DNA of 64,000 nucleotides from Bacteroidales bacterium. Its GTDB lineage: Bacteria > Bacteroidota > Bacteroidia > Bacteroidales > Marinilabiliaceae. The notes beneath the pieces are model-generated. The model was not told the origin of the DNA. It saw only the letters and a list, made by a program, of their open reading frames with translations, and did not search any database. Positions 17,787 through 24,257 of the stretch are shown here, in pieces. Each line of letters opens with the position of its first letter. Within the stretch, counting starts at the first letter, position 1. The stretch is from positions 1-64,000 of the forward strand of contig JAKSLG010000014.1 of assembly GCA_024401295.1 (NCBI GenBank). The letters run 5' to 3'. The position numbers and the translations under genes were made by a program.

Positions 17787-18509
17787 ATGGGAAGAGCATT
17801 TGAATACCGTAAGGCGCGTATCATGGCGCGTAATAGTAAGAATAGTAAGGCATTCTCTAAGTTTAGTAAGGAGATCACAATGTGCGTAAAGGCTGGTGGC
17901 CCAGATCCAGACCTCAACAGCCGTCTTCGTACAATCATTGCATCTGCAAAATCTGCAGGTATGCCTAAAGATACTATCGACCGCGCAATTAAGAAGGCAA
18001 CAGAAAAGGATACAAGCGATTACAAGGAGGTGACATTCGAGGGTTATGGCCCATTCGGTGTTGCAATTTTCGTTGAGTGTGCAACAGACAATAATACTCG
18101 TACTGTAGCAAATGTACGTTCATACTTCACTAAGTATGGCGGCAGCCTCGGTACAAGTGGCTGCTTGAGCTTCCTTTTCACTCGCAAGACAGTTTTCACT
18201 GTTAAGGCAAAGGACGGTGTTGATATGGAAGAACTCGAGTTGGAACTCATCGATTTCGGTGTTGACGAGCTCTACAAGGACGAGGAAGAGAACACAATCA
18301 CTGCGTATGGCGAGCCTGAGCACTATGCAAAGTTGCAGCAGTACTTTGAGGAAAATGGTTACGAGATTATGAGCGCAGAGTTCGAACGTATCCCAAATGA
18401 GACAAAGGAAGTTACAGACGAGCAGAAGGTTACTCTCGAGAAATTGCTCGACAAGTTCGAAGAGGATGATGACGTTACAAACGTATATCACACAGTTGCA
18501 AATATGTAA
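17787..18509 (+). CDS. yebC: YebC/PmpR-family protein (TACO1-like)
   Basis: A 240-residue cytoplasmic protein with the family's start G-R-A-F-E-Y-R-K and conserved G-M-P-K-D-T-I-D-R-A-I-K-K, E-G-Y-G-P-F-G-V-A and an acidic C-terminal domain. Relatives act as transcription regulators and, in more recent work, as translation factors that relieve ribosome stalling at proline stretches; which applies here cannot be told. In many bacteria yebC lies near ruvC, but here it is alone with its own promoter and terminator. Confidence 0.93.
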   Translation: MGRAFEYRKARIMARNSKNSKAFSKFSKEITMCVKAGGPDPDLNSRLRTIIASAKSAGMPKDTIDRAIKKATEKDTSDYKEVTFEGYGPFGVAIFVECATDNNTRTVANVRSYFTKYGGSLGTSGCLSFLFTRKTVFTVKAKDGVDMEELELELIDFGVDELYKDEEENTITAYGEPEHYAKLQQYFEENGYEIMSAEFERIPNETKEVTDEQKVTLEKLLDKFEEDDDVTNVYHTVANM

Positions 18510-18529
18510 TTGATGTTCAAATATGTCAG

Positions 18530-18566
18530 AGCCCTGCACATCATTATTGTGCGGGGCTTTGTTTTT
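18530..18566 (+). terminator. intrinsic terminator of yebC
   Basis: Stem AGCCCTGCAC/GTGCGGGGCT (one G-U) followed by a T-rich tract. It ends 7 bp before the acetyltransferase start, which argues against longer starts for that gene. Confidence 0.85.
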
Positions 18567-18573
18567 GATGATC

Positions 18574-19125
18574 ATGGGAACTATTGAAATACGTAAAGCA
18601 ACGGTTGAAGATGCCGAATTCGTCGCTATGGTGATGATGGAGGCAGTGGGACACGAAATGATGGAGCTAGGGCATAGGCCTGAAGCACATCTTGTGGATG
18701 TATGTCAAAGAACAGATACGCTGTACACGTGGAAAAATGCGATTATAGCGTGCGTTGATGGCGAAAAGGTTGGCGGATTGATTGCCTATGATGGTAAAGG
18801 TTATCATGATGTCAAGATGCGCACATTTGGAATGGTGCGTGACAAACTGCCGTTTGATATCGATGCAATGGACGACGAAACGCGTGAAGGCGAGTATTAT
18901 CTTGATTCGCTGGCAGTCATTCCGAAGTGGCGACGGAAAGGTATTGGCGAGATGTTGCTTGGCCGTGGAATGAAGACCGCCCGGGAGGCTGGACTATTGC
19001 CAGTTTTGGCCTGTGATCCGACAAACGAAAGTGCATTCAAGCTATATCAAAAGCTCGGATTTGAAGCAGATGGTGAGCTGTTCATCTTTGGTGAAACCTA
19101 TTTACGTATGGTGGCTCCGCTATGA
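18574..19125 (+). CDS. GNAT-family N-acetyltransferase
   Basis: A 183-residue acetyl-CoA-dependent transferase. The GNAT core is visible: N-terminal I-E-I-R-K-A-T-V-E-D, acidic insert, then the acetyl-CoA loop in W-R-R-K-G-I-G-E-M-L-L (R/Q-x-x-G-x-G/A pattern) and the C-terminal N-E-S-A-F-K-L-Y-Q-K-L-G-F. Substrate unknown; an amino group on a small molecule or protein is typical. M-G-T-I-E-I at 18574 fits the fold's first strand; an ATG at 18568 is equally possible. The LuxR-type gene follows after 21 bp. Confidence 0.87.
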   Translation: MGTIEIRKATVEDAEFVAMVMMEAVGHEMMELGHRPEAHLVDVCQRTDTLYTWKNAIIACVDGEKVGGLIAYDGKGYHDVKMRTFGMVRDKLPFDIDAMDDETREGEYYLDSLAVIPKWRRKGIGEMLLGRGMKTAREAGLLPVLACDPTNESAFKLYQKLGFEADGELFIFGETYLRMVAPL

Positions 19126-19146
19126 AAATATGTTTTAGTAAACAAT

Positions 19147-19731
19147 ATGACCGCTAAATTTGCAATAATAGATTCGAACAGACTCACGAGTATCGGTCTT
19201 CAGCATATTCTAGAAGATATCATTCCGATTGCAGAAATCGAAGTATATGGTTCGTTTGAGGAGTTCGTTATGAATCAAAGCAACGAGCATGTCCATTTCT
19301 TCGTTGCTTCGGGCATATATTTTGAGAATGCAAAATTCTTTATTGCTCAACAACGACGTTCGATAGTTCTTGTTCATGGTGATAATTATCCGCATCTGTC
19401 AGGATTGTTGACGCTTAATGTATGTCAGGACGAGAAGTCCATCGTTAAGCAACTCATGATGCTTCATCATCGTGGACATGGCAGTGATGCCCATGGTCGT
19501 GAAACAGAACGTCCGATGAATCAGTCGATACTTTCTGAGCGTGAAACGGATATTGCGGTATTGCTTGCAAAAGGCTATATCAACAAAGAAATTGCAGACC
19601 GTCTTGATATAGCCATGTCGACCGTTATCACGCATCGCCGTAATATTATGACAAAACTCCAGGCGAGATCGCTCGCAAACATAATCGTTTATGTTGTCAA
19701 GAATGGTCTAGTGTCGATTGATGAATTATAG
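19147..19731 (+). CDS. LuxR-type regulator with degenerate receiver domain
   Basis: A 194-residue DNA-binding protein. The C-terminal 65 residues are a standard GerE/LuxR helix-turn-helix (L-S-E-R-E-T-D-I-A-V-L-L-A-K-G-Y then S-T-V-I-T-H-R-R-N-I). The N-terminal 120 residues have the length and strand pattern of a receiver domain, but where the phosphate-accepting Asp should end strand 3 the sequence reads F-F-V-A-S-G, and the paired acidic residues near the start are reduced to one. It probably works without phosphorylation. No histidine kinase is adjacent. Confidence 0.82.
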   Translation: MTAKFAIIDSNRLTSIGLQHILEDIIPIAEIEVYGSFEEFVMNQSNEHVHFFVASGIYFENAKFFIAQQRRSIVLVHGDNYPHLSGLLTLNVCQDEKSIVKQLMMLHHRGHGSDAHGRETERPMNQSILSERETDIAVLLAKGYINKEIADRLDIAMSTVITHRRNIMTKLQARSLANIIVYVVKNGLVSIDEL

Positions 19732-19780
19732 TTTGCGAAAAAAAGCTTAGTCATGCCGATGGATTTTGCTTGAAAAAGCA

Positions 19781-19788
19781 TAACTTTG
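19781..19788 (+). promoter_or_regulatory. -7 box for the tRNA-Gly/tRNA-Leu unit
   Basis: TAACTTTG, exact match, 20 bp before tRNA-Gly. Confidence 0.65.
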
Positions 19789-19808
19789 CGTGTCATTTTG
19801 AGGCAAAT

Positions 19809-19881
19809 GCGGAAATAGCTCAGTTGGTAGAGCACAACCTTGCCAAGGTTGGGGTCGCGAGTTCGAGTCTCGTTTTCCGCT
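19809..19881 (+). tRNA. tRNA-Gly (anticodon GCC)
   Basis: Perfect acceptor stem GCGGAAA/TTTCCGC, D-arm GCTC/GAGC, anticodon stem CAACC/GGTTG with loop TTGCCAA, T-arm GCGAG-TTCGAGT-CTCGT. No encoded CCA. Confidence 0.96.
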
Positions 19882-19913
19882 CAAAAGTCGTGTCGCACAG
19901 ATATGACGGTGAT

Positions 19914-19996
19914 GCTCGAATGGTGGAATGGTAGACACGAGGGACTTAAAATCCCTTGGCCTCACGGCTGTGCGGGTTCAAGTCCCGCTTCGAGTA
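19914..19996 (+). tRNA. tRNA-Leu (anticodon TAA)
   Basis: Class II tRNA with a long variable arm. Acceptor GCTCGAA/TTCGAGT (one G-U), anticodon loop CTTAAAA, T-arm GCGGG-TTCAAGT-CCCGC. Follows tRNA-Gly after 32 bp with no promoter between, so it is probably in the same transcript. Confidence 0.95.
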
Positions 19997-20005
19997 CAAA
20001 AAATC

Positions 20006-20035
20006 GCAAATCGCGTTCTGCGGTTTGCTTTTTTT
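20006..20035 (+). terminator. intrinsic terminator of the tRNA-Gly/Leu unit
   Basis: Stem GCAAATCGC/GCGGTTTGC (one G-U) followed by TTTTTTT. Confidence 0.9.
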
Positions 20036-20064
20036 GTTTGTGAATGTAGAAGCAAGAACAAATT

Positions 20065-20508
20065 ATGCAGAACCTTAATCTGCCAGAAGCGAACCTGAAA
20101 ATAGTCATTGAAGACGGTAAGGAGAAGGTCTTTGACCCTTTCCGCAAGAAGTATGTCCGTTTGACACCAGAGGAGCATGTCAGACAAACATTTTTGGCGT
20201 TTATGACGACGTATCTGGATTATCCGATTGGGCTCACTGCTGTCGAGAAACTTGTTGTCGTGAACGGCCTCAAGCAGAGGGCGGATATTGTCGTGTATGA
20301 TCGCCAGATGCAACCACATCTGATTGTTGAGTGCAAGGCTCCATCTGTTTCTATCACAATGGACGTCTTTAATCAGGCATTGCGCTATAATATGCGACTT
20401 GGCGTGCGTTATGTTGTCGTAACCAATGGGTTGCAACACTATTGCGCTGAGATAATGGCTGACGGCAGCACTGCCTTTTTGCGCGAAATGCCTCGCTACG
20501 ATTGTTAG
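20065..20508 (+). CDS. Stand-alone HsdR_N-type PD-(D/E)XK domain protein
   Basis: A 147-residue protein matching the N-terminal nuclease domain of type I restriction HsdR subunits (HSDR_N_2 family). The PD-(D/E)XK core is complete: D74 in R-A-D-I-V-V-Y-D, E89 and K91 in V-E-C-K-A-P, with a possible first acidic residue at E37. There is no helicase domain, and no hsdM or hsdS in the window, so it is not a restriction system as such. Similar solo genes are frequent in Bacteroidota chromosomes with no assigned role. Its 3' end overlaps the convergent ABC-F gene by 4 nt. Confidence 0.83.
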   Translation: MQNLNLPEANLKIVIEDGKEKVFDPFRKKYVRLTPEEHVRQTFLAFMTTYLDYPIGLTAVEKLVVVNGLKQRADIVVYDRQMQPHLIVECKAPSVSITMDVFNQALRYNMRLGVRYVVVTNGLQHYCAEIMADGSTAFLREMPRYDC

Positions 20509-22400
20509 CCTTCAATTTCAGACAATTCGAGCCATCGCATTTCAATCTCGTCAAGTCTGTCGCAAAGCGTCTTGTATTCGTCTGAGAGCGAAGCAATTTG
20601 GGCTACGTCTGTCGTGCCTCCGCTCATGAGCGCTTCTATCTCATCTTTGCGCTGATTAAGTTTTGGCATCTCTTGATTTATGGATTCGAGTTCTTTTTTC
20701 TCGCTGTATGTCAGTCTTCGCTTTTTTTCGCTTTGCTGATTCTTTGCCGGAGCTACGCTTTCTGTTTTTTGTTTTTCGGCAGTCTGCCGTTTCTGGTTTT
20801 CCTTATTCCATGCAAGATAGTCTGAATAGTTGCCAGGAAAATCCTTGATTGTTCCACTGCCATCAAGCACAAAAAGATGTTGCGCAATTTTATCGACGAA
20901 GAAGCGGTCGTGCGAAACGATGATGACCGTTCCCTGAAATTGCTGCAAATAGTCCTCAAGCACGTTGAGCGTCATGATGTCGAGGTCGTTTGTCGGTTCG
21001 TCGAGAATGAGGAAATTCGGATTTTTGACAAGAATTGTCATCAGATAGAGCCTTTTGCGTTCTCCTCCGCTGAGACTTGCGACTTCTACATGGTGCATCT
21101 CGTTGCCGAACATGAAGTAGCGCAAAAATTGAGCTGCACTCATGCTCTTGTCGCCTGTAGAGATATGATCGGCAATGTCTGTTATGACTTCGATGACGGT
21201 TTTTCCCTCGGGAACAGTGATGCCTTCCTGCCGGTAATAACCGATGGAGATTGTCTCGCCGATTTCCATATAACCGCTGTCAGGAGCGAGTGAACCCGTC
21301 AGAAGATTGAGCAGCGTAGTCTTGCCGCAGCCGTTGTTGCCAACGATGCCTATTTTCTCTTTAGGCGCAAATTTATAGCTGAACTCATCAATGAGTTTGC
21401 GTCCGCCAAGAGTTTTGCTGATGCCGTAAACATCAATGACCTTGCGTCCCATTCGTTGTGTTTCGAACTGGAGTTCGATGGTGCGCTGCTGCTTTGGAGC
21501 GCTTGCAGCTTTGTCTTTCAATTCATAGAAAGCGTCAATACGATATTGTGCCTTGGTTGCGCGAGCCTGTGGCTGACGATTCATCCAATCCTGCTCTTTT
21601 CTGAGCAAGTTGCGAGCCTTGTCAGCTTCTGCCTGCATGATGTCTCGGCGTTCCTGTTTCTTTTGCAGATAATATGCGTAATTGCCGTCGTATTGCCAAA
21701 TGCGATGTTCGTCGAGTTCGATGATCGAGTTGCATACACGATCGAGGAAATATCGGTCGTGTGTGACCATCAATAAAGTTATGTTGCTGCGACACAGATA
21801 CTCTTCGAGCCATTCGATAATTTCCATATCGAGGTGGTTTGTCGGCTCGTCGAGAATCACGAAATTTGGTTCAGCGATGAGCAATGCGGCCAATGCTACT
21901 CGTTTTTGCTGACCTCCGGAAAGTTTGCTCACTTTTGCGCTGAAATCCGTAATTTTCAGCTGGTGCAGAATCTGCTTGATTCGTTGTTCGTAGTCCCAAG
22001 CCTTCAGCGTATCCATGACGTCTGTGGCTTTCGCGATGCGTTCGGTATCGCAGCTTTCCAGTGCCAGCTCATATTCGCGAATTGCGTTGGTTATAGTCGT
22101 TCCGCTATCGAACACCTGTTCGATGACCGTGTTTTCATTGTCGAAATAAGGATTTTGTTCGAGATAGCCTACGCTTATCGAGTCATTGAAAGTGATTCGG
22201 CCATCGTCGGGGTAGAGACGTCCGTCGGTTTTCCTGTTAGGCAGTTTCGCCGTCAACATGTTGAGCAACGTGGTTTTTCCTGTGCCGTTGCGTGCGATGA
22301 GCGCAGTCTTTTGGCCCTCGTTGATGCCAAAGCCAATATTGTCGAAGAGGCAGATGTCGCCCCAATGATATGTCAGGTTTTCAACCGATAGGTAGTTCAT
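20505..22400 (-). CDS. ABC-F family ATPase (Uup/EttA-type translation factor)
   Basis: A 631-residue soluble protein with two ABC ATPase domains and no membrane helices. Domain 1 (1-250): Walker A G-T-G-K-T-T, signature L-S-G-G-Q-Q-K-R, D-E-P-T-N-H-L-D. Domain 2 (315-530): G-C-G-K-T-T, L-S-G-G-E-R-K-R, D-E-P-T-N-D-L-D. The inter-domain linker (about 245-310) is the helical P-site-tRNA-interaction motif region, and the C-terminus (about 555-631) is a Lys/Glu-rich coiled coil as in Uup. ABC-F proteins act on the ribosome; some give antibiotic resistance, but this one looks like a housekeeping member. Downstream of the Fur-family gene by 15 bp. Confidence 0.93.
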   Translation of the reverse strand: MNYLSVENLTYHWGDICLFDNIGFGINEGQKTALIARNGTGKTTLLNMLTAKLPNRKTDGRLYPDDGRITFNDSISVGYLEQNPYFDNENTVIEQVFDSGTTITNAIREYELALESCDTERIAKATDVMDTLKAWDYEQRIKQILHQLKITDFSAKVSKLSGGQQKRVALAALLIAEPNFVILDEPTNHLDMEIIEWLEEYLCRSNITLLMVTHDRYFLDRVCNSIIELDEHRIWQYDGNYAYYLQKKQERRDIMQAEADKARNLLRKEQDWMNRQPQARATKAQYRIDAFYELKDKAASAPKQQRTIELQFETQRMGRKVIDVYGISKTLGGRKLIDEFSYKFAPKEKIGIVGNNGCGKTTLLNLLTGSLAPDSGYMEIGETISIGYYRQEGITVPEGKTVIEVITDIADHISTGDKSMSAAQFLRYFMFGNEMHHVEVASLSGGERKRLYLMTILVKNPNFLILDEPTNDLDIMTLNVLEDYLQQFQGTVIIVSHDRFFVDKIAQHLFVLDGSGTIKDFPGNYSDYLAWNKENQKRQTAEKQKTESVAPAKNQQSEKKRRLTYSEKKELESINQEMPKLNQRKDEIEALMSGGTTDVAQIASLSDEYKTLCDRLDEIEMRWLELSEIEG

Positions 22401-22415
22401 GTTCTCTTTGCGTTT

Positions 22416-22865
22416 TTATTTGATTTTGTGGCAGTTGGGACAAATTCCTTCTGCTACGTAGCTGACCTTGTCGGCATCGAAACCTTCGGGCAGTTTGGGG
22501 AACGACGATGGCTCGATGTGTAGGCAGTATGTGTGATTGCAAATGTGACAATGGAAGTGCGCATGCAGATGCGGACCTTGGCAATGCATGTGTTCTCCGC
22601 ATGTCGTCAGCGCGTATTTTGTCTGTCCTGATTTGTCTTCAACAATGTGGACGATGTTATGTTCGAGAAATACGGTTAATGCTCTGAAAATCGATGATTT
22701 GTCTGCGTGCGCAAGAGATGCTTCAAGTTCGCTGAGCGAATATGCGCGAAGCCATTTGTGGTTGTTTCCACAGAGCGCCTCGAGCACTAGAATCCTCATT
22801 GCAGTGGGCCTGATATCGGCCTCGGCAAGCATCTTTTCAAAGTCTATAGATTCGCAATTCTCCAT
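22416..22865 (-). CDS. Fur-family transcriptional regulator
   Basis: A 149-residue metalloregulator with an N-terminal winged helix (I-R-P-T-A-M-R-I-L-V-L-E-A-L; K-S-S-I-F-R-A-L) and a C-terminal dimerisation domain with two CxxC pairs for structural zinc (C-H-I-C, C-P-N-C) and a His-rich stretch around H-L-H-A-H-F-H-C-H. It is divergent from a Zn/Cu-type efflux permease, and a 9-3-9 palindrome lies between them, so it probably controls that pump and itself in response to metal. The specific subfamily (Fur, Zur, PerR) cannot be fixed by eye. A start at 22865 leaves almost no leader; Met12 (22832) is the alternative. Confidence 0.85.
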   Translation of the reverse strand: MENCESIDFEKMLAEADIRPTAMRILVLEALCGNNHKWLRAYSLSELEASLAHADKSSIFRALTVFLEHNIVHIVEDKSGQTKYALTTCGEHMHCQGPHLHAHFHCHICNHTYCLHIEPSSFPKLPEGFDADKVSYVAEGICPNCHKIK

Positions 22866-22870
22866 ATTTG

Positions 22871-22878
22871 CAAAGATA
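22871..22878 (-). promoter_or_regulatory. -7 box for the Fur-family gene
   Basis: TATCTTTG on the minus strand, ending 5 bp before the ATG, which would make the mRNA leaderless or nearly so. Confidence 0.55.
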
Positions 22879-22885
22879 CCTATTC

Positions 22886-22906
22886 TTTTGCAACTTGGTT
22901 GCAAAA
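22886..22906. promoter_or_regulatory. 9-3-9 palindrome, probable Fur-family operator
   Basis: TTTTGCAAC-TTG-GTTGCAAAA is a perfect palindrome between two divergent metal-related genes, the site expected for autoregulation and pump control. Length and symmetry suit Fur-family dimers. Binding is inferred. Confidence 0.75.
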
Positions 22907-22952
22907 AACAAATAAGAACTTTGCATCAGAAAAACATTAGATTATTCACGTC

Positions 22953-24254
22953 ATGAATGAAATTATTGAACTGATAAACGAGATGTCGCCATATCTGCTT
23001 CTCGGTTTTCTCCTCGCGGGTCTTATGCATGCTTTTGTTCCAAGCACGCTCTACACGCGATATCTGAGCTCGCATTCGATAGGCTCAGTCATCAATGCTG
23101 CAATTTTTGGCATTCCTCTGCCACTTTGCTCGTGTGGCGTCATTCCAACGGCAATGTCGCTTCGACGCGAGGGCGCTTCGAAAGGTGCAACGGTTTCGTT
23201 TCTCATCGCAACTCCGCAGACCGGTGTTGACTCAATCATTGCTACATTCTCATTGATGGGCCTGCCATTTGCCGTCGTGCGTCCAATTACAGCTCTTCTG
23301 ACGGCCGTTTTTGGCGGCACAATGGTCAATGCCGTTGAAAAAAAGGATGAGTCGGTTTCTGCCGTCTCGAAGAAAAAAGGTGATTGCTGCCACAAATCGT
23401 TTGGCGAAAAGTTGAAGGATGCCTTGCGTTATGCTTTTATCGAGATGATGGAGGACATCGGCAAGTGGCTTGTTGTTGGCCTTATTGTTGCTGGTCTTAT
23501 AACGATTTGTGTTCCAGATAGTTTCTTTGAAATATTTAAGGATAATACTTTTTTGAGCATGCTCCTTGTAATGGCCGTTTCGGTGCCTATGTATTTGTGT
23601 GCAACGGGTAGCATTCCAATCGCTGTCGCACTGATGCTCAAGGGATTGACTCCTGGTGCCGCACTTGTCATGCTGATGGCTGGACCAGCGTGCAATATGG
23701 CTTCGATACTTGTTGTCGGCAAAGTTCTGGGCCGTCGTACGTTAGTGACTTATCTCGCTTCGATAATCGGCGGAGCCATCGCTGCTGGCTGTTTCATCGA
23801 TTTTGCGTTGCCACGTGAATGGTTCGTACCGAATATGTTGCAGAGTGCAGATGGATGTTGTCACGATGAAATGTCGTGGTTCAACGTAGGTTGCACGATC
23901 GTATTGGCCTTGTTGCTGCTCAATGTCCTGATTCGTCATTTCATGCATCCGGACGATCATTGTCATTGTGGATGTCATGATGAGCATGATGAGTGTCATT
24001 GTGATGACGAATGTCATTGTCATGAAAATAATCACGATAATAATTGTTGTAGTATGGACGAGAAAATTGAATTTAAGATTGTCGGCATGAATTGCACACA
24101 CTGCCGCAATAGTGCGCTGAATGCAATCCAGAGCATTGATGGAGTTGAACGTGTTGATATCGATTTGGCTTCTGGCAGAGCTGTTGTCGAAGGTCATGCC
24201 AGCATGGACGAAATAAAGGCGGCTGTCGAGTCTGTCGGCTTCTCGATAGGGTAG
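22953..24254 (+). CDS. SO_0444-type Zn/Cu efflux permease with C-terminal HMA domain
   Basis: A 433-residue inner-membrane protein. Two DUF318-type permease halves (about 1-125 and 150-330) carry eight or so helices with conserved P-L-C-S-C-G-V-I-P and L-C-A-T-G-S-I-P motifs. Then comes a Cys/His/Asp-rich cytosolic stretch (about 332-366) able to chelate metal, and an HMA domain (about 370-433) with G-M-N-C-T-H-C. Homologues are annotated as Cu/Zn efflux transporters. Its divergent Fur-family neighbour and the palindrome between them support metal-dependent control. Which metal is exported is not visible. Confidence 0.88.
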   Translation: MNEIIELINEMSPYLLLGFLLAGLMHAFVPSTLYTRYLSSHSIGSVINAAIFGIPLPLCSCGVIPTAMSLRREGASKGATVSFLIATPQTGVDSIIATFSLMGLPFAVVRPITALLTAVFGGTMVNAVEKKDESVSAVSKKKGDCCHKSFGEKLKDALRYAFIEMMEDIGKWLVVGLIVAGLITICVPDSFFEIFKDNTFLSMLLVMAVSVPMYLCATGSIPIAVALMLKGLTPGAALVMLMAGPACNMASILVVGKVLGRRTLVTYLASIIGGAIAAGCFIDFALPREWFVPNMLQSADGCCHDEMSWFNVGCTIVLALLLLNVLIRHFMHPDDHCHCGCHDEHDECHCDDECHCHENNHDNNCCSMDEKIEFKIVGMNCTHCRNSALNAIQSIDGVERVDIDLASGRAVVEGHASMDEIKAAVESVGFSIG

Positions 24255-24257
24255 AGC

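Noticed and set aside
20065..20508. Type I restriction-modification locus
   Set aside because: Only an HsdR_N-like domain is present; hsdM, hsdS and the helicase part are missing.
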